A program made the translations under genes and the position numbers. From Eubacteriales Family XIII. Incertae Sedis bacterium (GTDB taxonomy: Bacteria; Bacillota; Clostridia; Peptostreptococcales; Anaerovoracaceae): a stretch of DNA of 50,728 bases. A model generated the notes under the pieces. The model searched no databases. It had not been told where the DNA came from and was given only the letters and a program-made list of their open reading frames with translations. Below, piece after piece: positions 8,001 through 17,293 of the stretch (position 1 is its first letter; every line of letters begins with the position of its first letter). The stretch is from contig JAISTV010000031.1 in the NCBI GenBank assembly GCA_031272485.1, forward strand, positions 1 through 50,728, read 5' to 3'.

Positions 8001-8039
8001 GTAATTTAGCAGAATTTTCAGAAAATTATGCTAAATTAC
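8001..8039. promoter_or_regulatory. 39-bp near-perfect palindrome abutting the permease -35
   Basis: Outer arms GTAATTTAGCA (8001-8011) and TGCTAAATTAC (8029-8039) are perfect, and the inner arms AATTTTC and GAAAATT are also perfect around a central A at 8020. Overall 18 of 19 pairs match. It lies immediately upstream of the -35, where an activator would bind, and is very AT-rich in a GC-rich region. It looks like a double operator; a hairpin in an untranscribed spacer is less likely. Confidence 0.75.
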
Positions 8040-8150
8040 GAATTAGGCGTTTTTCGTTTGTGCGGAAGTACAAACAGCGAGGCTTAGCAAGGCCTGCGGC
8101 TGGTCGCTATGTGTGCCGGAGCACCACGGAATCCGTCATGGAGGGCCCGG

Positions 8151-8253
8151 GGGGGCGCGGCGGGGGCGCGCGGCGGTGGGGTGCTATCTGTACACTTAAG
8201 AACTTTTCCGGCATAGAGGGCCGGGGGCGCGCGGCGGGGGGGGCGCGCGGCGG
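8151..8253 (+). repeat. G-rich minisatellite with 15-bp units
   Basis: GGGGGCGCGCGGCGG occurs perfectly at 8162-8176, 8223-8237 and 8239-8253, with a shortened unit at 8151-8161. Several runs of four or more G make G-quadruplex formation on the plus strand plausible. A TGTACAC element sits between the first and second full units. Apart from these, the permease promoter/palindrome and the 8287 promoter, the 7904-8349 gap holds nothing I can identify. Confidence 0.7.
8189..8214 (+). repeat. 26-bp TGTACACTTAAG element, copy 1
   Basis: The sequence begins TGTACACTTAAGAACTTTTC and ends CGGCAT. It is identical over 26 bp to 26297-26322, and its first 21 bp recur inverted at 26258-26278. It is possibly an insertion-sequence terminal repeat or a regulatory element; no transposase gene is near. 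Confidence 0.75.
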
Positions 8254-8286
8254 GGTGACGGGAATGGTCCGGGGTGGGGGTGGTTG

Positions 8287-8340
8287 TGGTATAATAAAGG
8301 GTAAATTTTTACGGTGCTTTGACGTGTTTTTTCGGGAGGA
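8287..8340 (+). promoter_or_regulatory. Promoter and ribosome binding site of the 8350-21608 operon
   Basis: Extended -10 TGGTATAAT at 8287-8295, with no clear -35 in the G-rich DNA upstream. The leader is about 47 nt and carries GGGAGGA at 8334-8340, 9 nt before the GTG start at 8350. Confidence 0.7.
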
Positions 8341-8349
8341 TGGACTGCC

Positions 8350-10971
8350 GTGATAAACCAAAAGAGGGTGAGCTCCGGCCTGGCCGGGTTCGATACGGCC
8401 CTCGACCATATCCGATACGGCGACAACGTGGTGTTTCAGGTTTCCGATGTGCAGGAATATGCCTTTTTCGTGGAACCTTTTATTGAAAAGTCGGTACTGG
8501 AGAAGAAGAACATAGTCTTCTTCCGCTTTAATCCGAAACATGACTTCGTGGAACCCAAGGGGCGCCTGAAGATTTTCGACATAGACATTTCGCTGGGGTT
8601 CGAGACCGTGGCCATGATGGTGGCGGACACCATAGAGGAGGAGGGCACGGAGACGCACTACATCTTCGACTCCCTCACCGACCTGCAAAACGAGTGGATT
8701 GCGGACTTCATGATGGGGAACTTCTTCGTGATTACCGCGCCGCAGGTGGCCCGCACGAATTCGGTTGGCTACTATTGTTATACGCGCGACTACCACTCCT
8801 TCGAGGCGGTGGCCCGTATCCGTGAGACGGCCAGCATCCTGCTCGACATTTACAAGAAGGGCGACGAGATGTTTCTGCATCCCGTCAAGGTGCAGGAGCG
8901 GTATCTGCCCACGATATTCCTCCCCCATACGATAGACATGAACGACCGGGACTCCATAGAGCCCATCACGAACGGCATTGCCCTCGCACGGTACTTCTCC
9001 TTGGTTGCGGAAAACGGGAACGTGGACAGCACCCTGAACTTGGACAACTGGGAGCGCTACTTCTTAGCGAAGTCGGAGCACGCGGACAGCATTTCGGAGG
9101 AGGACCTCAAGGAGATGTGCCGCATGGTGTTTGGCGGCGGGGAGCACATCCAGCAGATAGCCATAAAGAACGTGAAAATAGCGGACTTGCTCGCCATCAA
9201 GGCGCGCATGATCGGCGTAGGCTCCATAGGCGGCAAGGCGACGGGCATGATTCTCTCGCGCATGATCGTGGAACGGCAGCTTCCCGAGGTCGCCAAGATT
9301 CTCGAGCCGCACGACTCGTACTACATCTGCTCGAACCTGTTCTACACCTTCCTTATTAAGAACAACTGCTGGGGGCTCAAGATCAAGCAGCGCAAAAAAC
9401 GCGGCTACTTCCCCGTGGCGGAAATCCTGAAGGAGAAGATTCTCGAGGGGCGGTTCTCGGAGAACATCCGCGAGCAGTTCCGGCGTATGCTGGAATACTT
9501 CGGACAGAGCCCCATAATCGTGCGCAGCTCCTCGCTTCTGGAGGACGGTTTTGGAAACGCCTTCGCGGGCAAGTACGAGTCTGTTTTCTGCGTCAATAAG
9601 GGCACGCTGGAGGAGAGGCTCGAAGCCTTTGAGGACGCCGTGCGGACGGTGTATGCTTCGACCATGGACGACTCCGTTCTGGAGTACAGGTTGCAGCGCG
9701 GGCTGTCGGGCAAGGACGAGCAGATGGCGCTTCTTGTGCAGCGCGTCACGGGCTCGCTCTTCCGCGACTTCTACATGCCCACGGCGGCGGGCGTGGCCTT
9801 CTCGTATAACTCCTACCGGTGGAATCCCAAGCTGGACCCCACGGCCGGCATGATCCGGATTGTCATGGGGCTGGGGACCCGCGCGGTGGACCGCACGAGC
9901 GGCGACTACCCGCGCATAGCCTCGCTGGACGACACGTCTATGCGCGCCATGCAGAGCAAGTACGTGTCGGACTTCTCGCAGCACAAGGTGGACATACTGG
10001 ACCTCACGGTCAACGCGCTGGTTACGGTCTCGCTCGAGGACATAGTGGGCAAGATGAAACCGTGGTTCCGGGGCGTTATGGTCGAGCGCGACATAGCCCG
10101 CGAGACGGAACTTAAGCGCTACGGTCTCGACAAGCAGATTTGCTACACGACCTGCGAGAACCTGCTCCGCGACGAGCGGTTTGTAGGCGCCATGCGCAGC
10201 ATACTGGCCACGGTGCAGGAAGAATACAAGTATCCGGTGGACATGGAGTTTGCCTTGAACATTTCGCAGGACGGCAGCTTAGTCATAAACCTGCTGCAGT
10301 GCCGGCCCCTGCAGGTGGGCGGTAGCGGGATTCGCGTGCGCATGCCCGAAGAGGTCGATCAGGACAAGACGTACTTCCACCTGACCGGCGGCACCATGGG
10401 CGGCGCCTACTACGAAGATATAGACGTGGTCATTGCCATAGACCCGAAAATGTACTACGAGTATCCGTACAACCAGAAACCCGCCATAGCCCGCGTGGTC
10501 GGGCAGATCAACCAGCTGTACCGCGATTCGGGCAAGGTAATCATGCTGCTCGTGCCCGGGCGCATAGGCACCACCTCGCCGGAGCTGGGCGTGCCCGTGC
10601 GGTTTGCGGAAATCAGCAACATGAGCATAGCCTGCGAGGTGAGCTACGAGGGGGCGGGGTATCTGCCGGAGCTCTCGTTCGGCAGCCACTTCTTCCAGGA
10701 CCTCGTGGAGGCGGACATTTTCTACGCGGCGATTTTCGAGAACAAGGAGACCACGCGGTTTTACGCGCCCAAGTTCTTCGCGGACGAGCAGAATATCCTG
10801 CGCGAGCTGATTCCGGATATTCCGGAGCAGGATGCGTATGACATCGTGCGCGTATATAATATGGAGGGAAAAGGATTGAGGATTGTGTCGGACATCCAGA
10901 CGGGGGAGACGCTGTGCGGTTACTTCGACGGCGTAAAGGATCAGGATGCTCCACAGGCGAAGGAGGCCTAA
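8350..10971 (+). CDS. KaiC-like / PEP-synthase-type ATP-grasp fusion protein
   Basis: An 873-residue protein. Residues 1-230 resemble a RAD55/KaiC RecA-fold domain (SGLAGFDTALDHIRYGDNVV, then YIFDSLTDL as a Walker-B-like strand), but the P-loop GxxGxGKT is missing. Residues from about 290 to the end are a PEP-synthase/PPDK N-terminal ATP-grasp domain: VGSIGGKATGMILSR, IIVRSSSLLEDGFGNAFAGKYES, AAGVAFSYNSY, GLGTRAVDRTSGDYPR and a late NISQDGSLVINLLQCRPLQ. I see no mobile phosphohistidine domain and no PEP/pyruvate barrel, so it should not be a complete PEP synthase. Similar proteins are, from memory, annotated as PEP/pyruvate-binding domain proteins of unknown role. It is first in the large operon; its stop is directly followed by the plsX start. 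Confidence 0.75.
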   Translation: MINQKRVSSGLAGFDTALDHIRYGDNVVFQVSDVQEYAFFVEPFIEKSVLEKKNIVFFRFNPKHDFVEPKGRLKIFDIDISLGFETVAMMVADTIEEEGTETHYIFDSLTDLQNEWIADFMMGNFFVITAPQVARTNSVGYYCYTRDYHSFEAVARIRETASILLDIYKKGDEMFLHPVKVQERYLPTIFLPHTIDMNDRDSIEPITNGIALARYFSLVAENGNVDSTLNLDNWERYFLAKSEHADSISEEDLKEMCRMVFGGGEHIQQIAIKNVKIADLLAIKARMIGVGSIGGKATGMILSRMIVERQLPEVAKILEPHDSYYICSNLFYTFLIKNNCWGLKIKQRKKRGYFPVAEILKEKILEGRFSENIREQFRRMLEYFGQSPIIVRSSSLLEDGFGNAFAGKYESVFCVNKGTLEERLEAFEDAVRTVYASTMDDSVLEYRLQRGLSGKDEQMALLVQRVTGSLFRDFYMPTAAGVAFSYNSYRWNPKLDPTAGMIRIVMGLGTRAVDRTSGDYPRIASLDDTSMRAMQSKYVSDFSQHKVDILDLTVNALVTVSLEDIVGKMKPWFRGVMVERDIARETELKRYGLDKQICYTTCENLLRDERFVGAMRSILATVQEEYKYPVDMEFALNISQDGSLVINLLQCRPLQVGGSGIRVRMPEEVDQDKTYFHLTGGTMGGAYYEDIDVVIAIDPKMYYEYPYNQKPAIARVVGQINQLYRDSGKVIMLLVPGRIGTTSPELGVPVRFAEISNMSIACEVSYEGAGYLPELSFGSHFFQDLVEADIFYAAIFENKETTRFYAPKFFADEQNILRELIPDIPEQDAYDIVRVYNMEGKGLRIVSDIQTGETLCGYFDGVKDQDAPQAKEA

Positions 10972-12009
10972 ATGAGGATTATTTTAGACGGGATGGGCGG
11001 AGACAATGCGCCGGATGAAATCGTAAAAGGCGCAGCGGACGTTTCTCTTCTGATCGAGCATGAGATATGCATCGTGGGAGACGAGCCCCGCATCCGAAAG
11101 ATCCTGTCAAACGAAAAACATGACAGCGACAAACTTACGGTGCGGCACGCATCCGAGGTGATTACGGGCGAGGACTCGCCGGTCAAGTCCATCCGCAAGA
11201 AGAAGGACTCGTCCTTAGTGCGCGGCATGGAGATGGTGCGCGACGGGGAGGGCGACCTGTTCATTTCCGCGGGAAACAGCGGCGCGCTTATGAGCGGCGG
11301 GATTTTTATCCTGGGACGCATAGAGGGCATAGACCGCCCCGCCATAGGCAGCACGTATCCCATTCTCTCGAAGAACACGGCGTCGCTGCTCATAGACGCG
11401 GGCGCGAACGCGGAGTGCAAGCCGCAGGCGCTGGTGCAGTTCGCCATCATGGGTAGCATCTACGCGAAGGAAGTGCTGAAGATAGACAGCCCGCGCGTGG
11501 GTCTGGTGAACATGGGCACGGAGCCCGGCAAGGGCTCGGTCATGCTCAAGGAGACGTACGAACTGCTTACGGAGACAGCCCCGCAGGCCGGTCTGCACTT
11601 TGTGGGCAATATAGAGGCACGCGACATCCCCATTGGCATCTCGGACGTGATCGTCTGTGACGGGCTGGTGGGCAACGTGGTGCTCAAGATGACGGAGGGC
11701 ATGGCGCTGTCCATCTCCCATCTGATCAGGCAGAAGTTCACGGAGGGCCTCGTGGCGAAGGCGGGCGCGGCGCTCCTGTATAATAAGCTCGGTGAGCTGA
11801 AAAAGGCTTTCGACTATACGGAATACGGTGGTGCGCCGATTCTCGGCGTGAAGGGCGCGGTCGTGAAGATGCACGGATCCGCCGACGCAAAGGCTGTGCG
11901 TAACAGCATTGCGCGGGCGGTGCCGTTCATGGAAAACCGGGTCGTAGAAAACATCACGAATTCCATTTGTAAGTTACAGGCGGAATCAAGTGAAGGGACT
12001 CATGGGTGA
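10972..12009 (+). CDS. plsX: Phosphate acyltransferase PlsX
   Basis: A 345-residue peripheral enzyme that converts acyl-ACP and phosphate to acyl-phosphate, the acyl donor for PlsY. Family motifs: ILDGMGGDNAPDEIVKGA at the N-terminus, VRGMEMV, SAGNSGALM, LLIDAGANAECKP, VGLVNMGTEPGKG, FVGNIEARDI and VCDGLVGNVVLKMTEG. The ATG follows the previous stop without a gap and has AGGAGG 5 nt upstream. In many Bacillota plsX is followed by fabD, fabG and acpP before rnc; here it runs directly into rnc with an 8-nt overlap. A TGTCA/TGACA palindrome lies at 11105-11125. Confidence 0.96.
   Translation: MRIILDGMGGDNAPDEIVKGAADVSLLIEHEICIVGDEPRIRKILSNEKHDSDKLTVRHASEVITGEDSPVKSIRKKKDSSLVRGMEMVRDGEGDLFISAGNSGALMSGGIFILGRIEGIDRPAIGSTYPILSKNTASLLIDAGANAECKPQALVQFAIMGSIYAKEVLKIDSPRVGLVNMGTEPGKGSVMLKETYELLTETAPQAGLHFVGNIEARDIPIGISDVIVCDGLVGNVVLKMTEGMALSISHLIRQKFTEGLVAKAGAALLYNKLGELKKAFDYTEYGGAPILGVKGAVVKMHGSADAKAVRNSIARAVPFMENRVVENITNSICKLQAESSEGTHG
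11104..11126. repeat. TGTCA-N11-TGACA palindrome, copy 3
   Basis: CTGTCA (11104-11109) and TGACAG (11121-11126), spacer 11 nt and A-rich, inside plsX (codons LSNEKHDS). Start-to-start distance is 16. Confidence 0.6.
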
Positions 12010-12706
12010 TCTGAAGGAATTACAGAAAAGCATCGGCTATCGTTTCAAGGACTCGTCATATCTCAAGAATGCGCTTATGCATTCCTCATATGTAAACGAA
12101 CAGGGGCTCGACAGGACCATGTCGAACCAGCGCCTGGAGTTTTTGGGTGACGCGGTTCTGGAGCTGTGTATGGGCAGCCTGCTGTACGACATGCTCCCGC
12201 AGGCGGACGAGGGGGAACTCTCGCATCTGCGGGCCAAGCTCGTGTGTACGGCGGGGCTGGCGCGCGTGGCGCGCAGCATAGGGCTGTCGCAGTATCTGGT
12301 GCTGGGAAAGGGAGCGGAGAAGAGCCGCGAGTGGGATAACCCCTCCGTGCTCGAGGATGCGCTCGAGGCGCTCATAGGCGCCGTATTTTTGGACGGTGGA
12401 TGGAAGAAGGCGTACGCGCTCGTAAGCCGGTTGTTCCGCGTGTCGGTCATGAACGCCATAGAGGGCGACAGCGCGGCGTACGACCGCTGGGACCGCAAGA
12501 CGGCGCTGCAGATTGAGCTGCAGAAGAAGGGCAGCGTGAGCATTCGCTACAAGCTGGTGCGCGAGGAAGGTCCGCCGCACGAGAAGATATTCTACGTTGA
12601 CGTATTTTTGGGAGAGAAGAGGCTCGGTTCCGGCCGCGGCTATTCCAAGAAGGAAGCCGAACAGGACGCTGCCGGAGAGGCGCTGGAGAAAATGCATGTA
12701 TCTTAA
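12002..12706 (+). CDS. rnc: Ribonuclease III
   Basis: A 234-residue double-stranded-RNA endonuclease for rRNA and mRNA processing. The catalytic signature NQRLEFLGDAVLEL gives E46 and D50; the second metal pair is D119 and E122 in LEDALEALIGAVFLDGG. The C-terminal dsRNA-binding domain runs from about residue 160 (DRKTALQIELQKKG) to KKEAEQDAAGEALEKM. The ATG at 12002 has AAGGGA just upstream; an in-frame GTG at 11990 is the alternative. It overlaps plsX by 8 nt and smc by 11 nt. Confidence 0.96.
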   Translation: MGDLKELQKSIGYRFKDSSYLKNALMHSSYVNEQGLDRTMSNQRLEFLGDAVLELCMGSLLYDMLPQADEGELSHLRAKLVCTAGLARVARSIGLSQYLVLGKGAEKSREWDNPSVLEDALEALIGAVFLDGGWKKAYALVSRLFRVSVMNAIEGDSAAYDRWDRKTALQIELQKKGSVSIRYKLVREEGPPHEKIFYVDVFLGEKRLGSGRGYSKKEAEQDAAGEALEKMHVS

Positions 12707-15700
12707 ACGTATCGAAATTCAGGGGTTCAAGTCTTTTGCCGAGCCCATATCCATAGACTTCAAGGACGGCCTTACCTGCATCGTGGGCCCCAACGGGAGC
12801 GGCAAGAGCAATATAAGCGACGCCATGCGCTGGGTGCTCGGCGAGCAGAGCGCGCGCACGCTGCGCGGTACGAAGATGGAGGAGATTATCTTCGCGGGCA
12901 CGGAGACCCGCCGGCCGAAAGGCATGGCCGAGGTCACGCTTATCTTTGACAATAGCACGGGCATCCTTCCTATTGACTACGCCGAGGTGGCCATCAAGCG
13001 CAGGCTTTTCCGGAGCGGAGAGAGCGAGTATTTCATAAACGGCGGCCAGTGCCGGCTGCGGGACATCCGCGAGCTGATTATGGATACGGGCATAGGCGTG
13101 GAAGGCTATTCGTTTGTGGGGCAGGGGCAGATAGACCGGATTGTGAACGCCAAGCCGGAGGAGCTGCGCGAGATTTTCGAAGAGGCGGCCGGGGTTATCA
13201 AGTACAAGAACCGCAAGGCGGAGGCGCAGCGCCGGCTCGATTCCGCGCAGGGAAACCTGGACCGGATGAACGACATAATCCTGGACATTGAGTCACGCAT
13301 AGACGGGCTGGCCGAGGAGAGCGCCAAGGCCAAGGAGCACGCGGAGCTTTCCGCGCGGCACCGGGAGCTGGATATAAATATTACGCTCAAGAACATAGAG
13401 ACGACCACGGAGAAGAACAAGACGCTCACGAAGGACGCGGAGGAGGCCGGCGCCGAGATAGCCAGGCTGCGCGCGGAGAAGGAGCGCGGGGATAATGACC
13501 TGACCGGGAAGCGGCGCGAGAGCGACGAGAAGTCCGAGCGCGTGCAAGAGCTCACGCGGCAGATAGCCGAGGCGGAGAATCGGATTCTGACGCTGGAGAG
13601 CAGCGCGGCCATCCGCGAGGAAAAGCAGCGCGGGCTTGCGCGGGACCGGGTGCGGCTCACCGAGGAAACCATATCGCTCGGTGAGAAGATTCGCGAGGAA
13701 GAGGCGCTACAGCAGGAGACCATAGCCACCGCCGCGGGGTTTGACGAGCGGCTTGCGGCGCTTGCCGCCGCGCTGGCAGGAAAGCAGGAGGCGGAGCAGG
13801 GCGTAGCGGAGAAACTTACGGAAACGGGCGAGGCGCTGAGTCAGGTGCAGGGCGAAATCTTTGAGCTCACCCGGCAGCGGAGCATGAAGGAGCAGGAGCT
13901 TTCCGGAAACCGCGACCTGATGGGGAGTTTCGATTCCACGCGCATACGTATGGAGGAGGAGCGGCGGCTGGAAGAGGCGGAGCGCTCTTCGGTCCGGCAC
14001 GCCATAAACGGCGCGGTGGCCAAGCAGGAAGGTCTCAAGGCCGAGATCACCATGCTGGAGGAGAAGATCGCCGCGGCGCGGGGCGAGCGCGAGGAGACGC
14101 TTTCCCGGGTGGCGGCCACGCGGGAGCGGGCGGAAAAGACGCGCAGCCGGATTGCGGAAAAGGGCGCCAGAAAAGACGCCATAGAAGAGATGGAGTCCAA
14201 CTACGAGGGCTACAGCCAGGGCATAAAGGATGTCATGAAGCAGGGCATAGCCGGGCTGGAAGGCGTGGTTGCGGAGATCATCAGCGTGCCCAAGGGGCTG
14301 GAGACGGCGGTGGAAACCGCGCTGGGCGCCACGCTGCAGAACATAGTGACCAAGGACGAGGGCAGCGCCAAGGAGGCCATAGAGTACCTTAAGAAAAACA
14401 AGGCGGGGCGCCTTACGTTCCTGCCGCTCGACCGGATCAAGACGGAGGAGCGCGGAAAGAAGGAACTGCCCGCGGACGCGAAGGGCTTCATAGGCCTGGC
14501 CAAGGAGCTTATCGGTTATGACGCGCGCTACGAGAACGTGATGGACTTCCTGCTGGGCAAGGTCATCATAGCGGAGACGCTGGACGACGCCATAGGGATT
14601 TCCATGCAGGCGCGCGGCGGCTATAAGATCGTAACGCGCGAGGGCGAGGTCATCCGGCCCTCCGGTGCGCTCACCGGCGGCGCGTTCAAGCACCGCTCGG
14701 CGAACCTGCTGGAGCGGCGCGGGGAGATAGCCACGCTCAAGGCGGAGATAGAGACGCTGGAGGAGGACGCCACCCGGTTAGACGCGGAGCTCGCGCAGCT
14801 CGTTGCGGCTGCAGAGGCGCTCACGGAAAAAGAGGAGCGGCACGAGACGGACCGGCGGGACCGCGCGGCGCAGCTGGCGGACGTGGGCGGCGAGCTCAAG
14901 TCGCTGGTGTTCCGCAGCGAGGACTTGGAGGCCAAGCTCAAGCAGAAGGAGCTGGACCTTTCGAACATCCGCACGGACAAGGAAAGCGGCGAGAAGATGA
15001 ACGCGGCGCTGCGTGAGCAGATTCGCGAGATTACGGAGCAGATTACGGCGCTTGAGGCGCAGGCGGGCGAGACGGAGGCGCAGATCGCGCAGCTCCGCGA
15101 GCAGGCTGGCGCGGCGGCGGAGGAGACCACGCAGCTTCGCGTGGACCTGGCGGCGGCCGAAACGGAGAAGGCGGGTGCGGCGGAAGGCACAGCGCGCGCC
15201 CTCGCAAGACTGGGTGAGCTTAAGGCGGAGCTGGCGGATAAGGAGGCGCAGCTTGCCTCTGTACTGGCGTCTGAGGCGGCGGTTACCGACGAGGCGGCTA
15301 CGGCAGAGCTATTGGCGCAGACGCAGGAAGAACGCAGCGGGCTTACCGCACAGCTCGAGACGCTTTCCGGGGCGCGCAAGGCGCTGCTTGCACAGATAGA
15401 GACGGCGGAGGCGGCTTACCGGGAGCTCACGGCGCGGCTGGAGTCCTTGGTGGATTCCAAGACGGCCATGGACGTGGAGCTCGGGCGGCAGGAGACGCGG
15501 CTGGCGAACTGGAAGGAGCGGCTCTTCGAGGAGTACGAGCTTTCCTACGTGCACGCGCTGGAGTTCCGGAAAGAGGACTTCGTGATGAGTGCGGCGGTGC
15601 GCGAGAGCCGGGAGATTAAGAGCCGGCTGCTCGAGATTGGCGAGGTGAATCCGGGGTCCATCAAGGAATACGACGAGGTGAGCGAGCGGTACGAGTTTCT

Positions 15701-16274
15701 GCGCGAGCAGCGGGAGGATATTCTCTCGAGCCTGGCGGACTATCAGAAGATAGTCGAGGATATGGATAAAATCAGCCGGGCCCGTTTCCGCGAGACGTTC
15801 GACGGCGTCGTGGAGAATTTCAGCGGCGTGTTTCAGAAGCTCTTCGGCGGCGGCAAGGGCAGCATAAGTCTGGAGGAGGACAAGGATCCGCTGGAGAGCG
15901 GGATTCTCATCAAGGTGCAGCCCCCGGGCAAGACGAGCCTCATGAGCATGCACCTTTACAGCGGCGGCGAGCGGACCATGATAGGCATAGCGCTCATGTT
16001 CTCCATCCTGGAGATTAAGCCGGCGCCGTTCTGTATATTAGACGAGGTGGACGCGGCGCTGGACGAGACGAACATCCAGCGGTTTGCGGAGTATCTGAAG
16101 AATTTTGTGGACGTGCAGTTTGCGCTCGTCACGCACCAGCGGTCGACCATGGAGTATGCGAATACGCTCTTCGGGGTGACCATGCAGGAGAAGGGCGTTA
16201 CGAGCATTCTCTCGCTGCTGCTGGGCGAGGCGGAGACGGAGGCGTTCGCCAAGACGCTGGACGGGAAAAATTAA
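12696..16274 (+). CDS. smc: Chromosome partition protein SMC
   Basis: A 1192-residue condensin ATPase, the usual length. The N-terminal Walker A is GPNGSGKSN, followed by a coiled coil rich in Glu, Arg and Ala. The hinge is centred near residue 510-640 (GYSQGIKDVMKQ, AEIISVPKGLETAVETALG), then the second coiled coil. The C-terminal head has the ABC signature YSGGERTM (Tyr in place of the usual Leu) and Walker B FCILDEVDAALDETN. It begins MYLKRIEIQGFKSFA inside the end of rnc; the longer open frame from 12597 is an overlap artefact. No scpA or scpB is adjacent. It ends one base into the ftsY start (TAATG). Confidence 0.97.
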   Translation: MYLKRIEIQGFKSFAEPISIDFKDGLTCIVGPNGSGKSNISDAMRWVLGEQSARTLRGTKMEEIIFAGTETRRPKGMAEVTLIFDNSTGILPIDYAEVAIKRRLFRSGESEYFINGGQCRLRDIRELIMDTGIGVEGYSFVGQGQIDRIVNAKPEELREIFEEAAGVIKYKNRKAEAQRRLDSAQGNLDRMNDIILDIESRIDGLAEESAKAKEHAELSARHRELDINITLKNIETTTEKNKTLTKDAEEAGAEIARLRAEKERGDNDLTGKRRESDEKSERVQELTRQIAEAENRILTLESSAAIREEKQRGLARDRVRLTEETISLGEKIREEEALQQETIATAAGFDERLAALAAALAGKQEAEQGVAEKLTETGEALSQVQGEIFELTRQRSMKEQELSGNRDLMGSFDSTRIRMEEERRLEEAERSSVRHAINGAVAKQEGLKAEITMLEEKIAAARGEREETLSRVAATRERAEKTRSRIAEKGARKDAIEEMESNYEGYSQGIKDVMKQGIAGLEGVVAEIISVPKGLETAVETALGATLQNIVTKDEGSAKEAIEYLKKNKAGRLTFLPLDRIKTEERGKKELPADAKGFIGLAKELIGYDARYENVMDFLLGKVIIAETLDDAIGISMQARGGYKIVTREGEVIRPSGALTGGAFKHRSANLLERRGEIATLKAEIETLEEDATRLDAELAQLVAAAEALTEKEERHETDRRDRAAQLADVGGELKSLVFRSEDLEAKLKQKELDLSNIRTDKESGEKMNAALREQIREITEQITALEAQAGETEAQIAQLREQAGAAAEETTQLRVDLAAAETEKAGAAEGTARALARLGELKAELADKEAQLASVLASEAAVTDEAATAELLAQTQEERSGLTAQLETLSGARKALLAQIETAEAAYRELTARLESLVDSKTAMDVELGRQETRLANWKERLFEEYELSYVHALEFRKEDFVMSAAVRESREIKSRLLEIGEVNPGSIKEYDEVSERYEFLREQREDILSSLADYQKIVEDMDKISRARFRETFDGVVENFSGVFQKLFGGGKGSISLEEDKDPLESGILIKVQPPGKTSLMSMHLYSGGERTMIGIALMFSILEIKPAPFCILDEVDAALDETNIQRFAEYLKNFVDVQFALVTHQRSTMEYANTLFGVTMQEKGVTSILSLLLGEAETEAFAKTLDGKN

Positions 16275-17293
16275 TGGAGTTCGGGACAAAAAAAGGATTT
16301 TTCGGGCGGCTGCAGGAGCGCATCACGGATGCCATACTGCTCCGGCCGCAGGTGGATGAGTCCACGCTGGAGGAGCTCGAGGAGATACTCATCACCTCGG
16401 ACATAGGCATGGACACGTCTTTGCATATCGTAGAGAAGCTGCGGGAGGCGGTGCGCACGGAGCGCATTAAGGACCCCGGGGCGGTACAGACGCGCATTCA
16501 GGAGATTGTGAAGGAGCTGGTGGATAAGGGTGACCGTAACAAGATGTCGGTTGACTATCCCTTGGTCGTGCTCATGATTGGCGTGAACGGCGGCGGGAAG
16601 ACCACGAGCATCGCCAAGATGGCGGCGCTGTATAAAAATGAAGGAAAGTCGGTGCTGTTGGCGGCGGCGGATACGTTCCGCGCGGCGGCGGCGGACCAGC
16701 TCGCCATCTGGGCCGGGCGCGTGGGGGTGGACATAATCAAACACGGCGAGGGGGCGGACCCTTCGGCGGTCATCTACGACTCGCTGCAGGCGGCCAAGGC
16801 GCGGGGCACGGATGTGCTTATCTGCGACACGGCGGGGCGGCTGCAGAACAAGAAGAACCTCATGAACGAGCTGGAGAAGATGAACAAGGTCATAGACCGC
16901 GAGTTTCCCGAGGCGGCGCGCGAGACGCTGCTGGTGCTGGACGCCACGACCGGGAAGAACGCGGTGAGCCAGGCGCAGGAGTTCGGCGCGGTGGCGGATA
17001 TTACGGGGATTGTCCTGACCAAGATGGACGGGACGGCCAAGGGCGGCATAGCCATAACCATAAGCGACGAGTTCGACCTGCCCATCAAGTTTCTGGGCGT
17101 GGGCGAGCGGATTCGCGACCTTACGGTTTTCGACCCGTCGGCGTTCGCGGCGAGCATTTTCGAACGGGAGGACGCAGAGGAAGACGCAGGCGGGGATGCG
17201 CCGGAAAGCCTTGCCCGGCAAGGCGAAGAGCCTGCTGAGGACGGTTACGGGCCGGACGCGGACGGGGTTTACCCGGATGGTGCTCAGATATGA
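16274..17293 (+). CDS. ftsY: Signal recognition particle receptor FtsY with acidic C-terminal tail
   Basis: A 339-residue SRP GTPase receptor for co-translational membrane targeting. The N-terminal helical domain is short and lacks the acidic A region. G1 is [15 protein letters not shown], followed by [18 protein letters not shown] and [10 protein letters not shown]. The usual end of the protein ([11 protein letters not shown]) is followed by about 45 extra residues rich in Glu, Asp, Gly and Pro, which is unusual for FtsY. The tail contains a perfect 17-nt palindrome at 17208-17224. It overlaps smc by 1 nt and der by 4 nt (ATGA). Confidence 0.95.
   Translation: MEFGTKKGFFGRLQERITDAILLRPQVDESTLEELEEILITSDIGMDTSLHIVEKLREAVRTERIKDPGAVQTRIQEIVKELVDKGDRNKMSVDYPLVVLMIGVNGGGKTTSIAKMAALYKNEGKSVLLAAADTFRAAAADQLAIWAGRVGVDIIKHGEGADPSAVIYDSLQAAKARGTDVLICDTAGRLQNKKNLMNELEKMNKVIDREFPEAARETLLVLDATTGKNAVSQAQEFGAVADITGIVLTKMDGTAKGGIAITISDEFDLPIKFLGVGERIRDLTVFDPSAFAASIFEREDAEEDAGGDAPESLARQGEEPAEDGYGPDADGVYPDGAQI
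17208..17224. repeat. 17-nt perfect palindrome in the ftsY tail
   Basis: GCCTTGCC, one C, GGCAAGGC, read as SLARQG within the C-terminal extension. It differs in sequence from the WIAGTSPAMT hairpin but also lies in an extra protein segment. Confidence 0.6.

Noticed and set aside
12597-12695. N-terminal extension of SMC
   Set aside because: It is out-of-frame rnc sequence; MYLKRIEIQGFKSF at 12696 is the standard SMC start.
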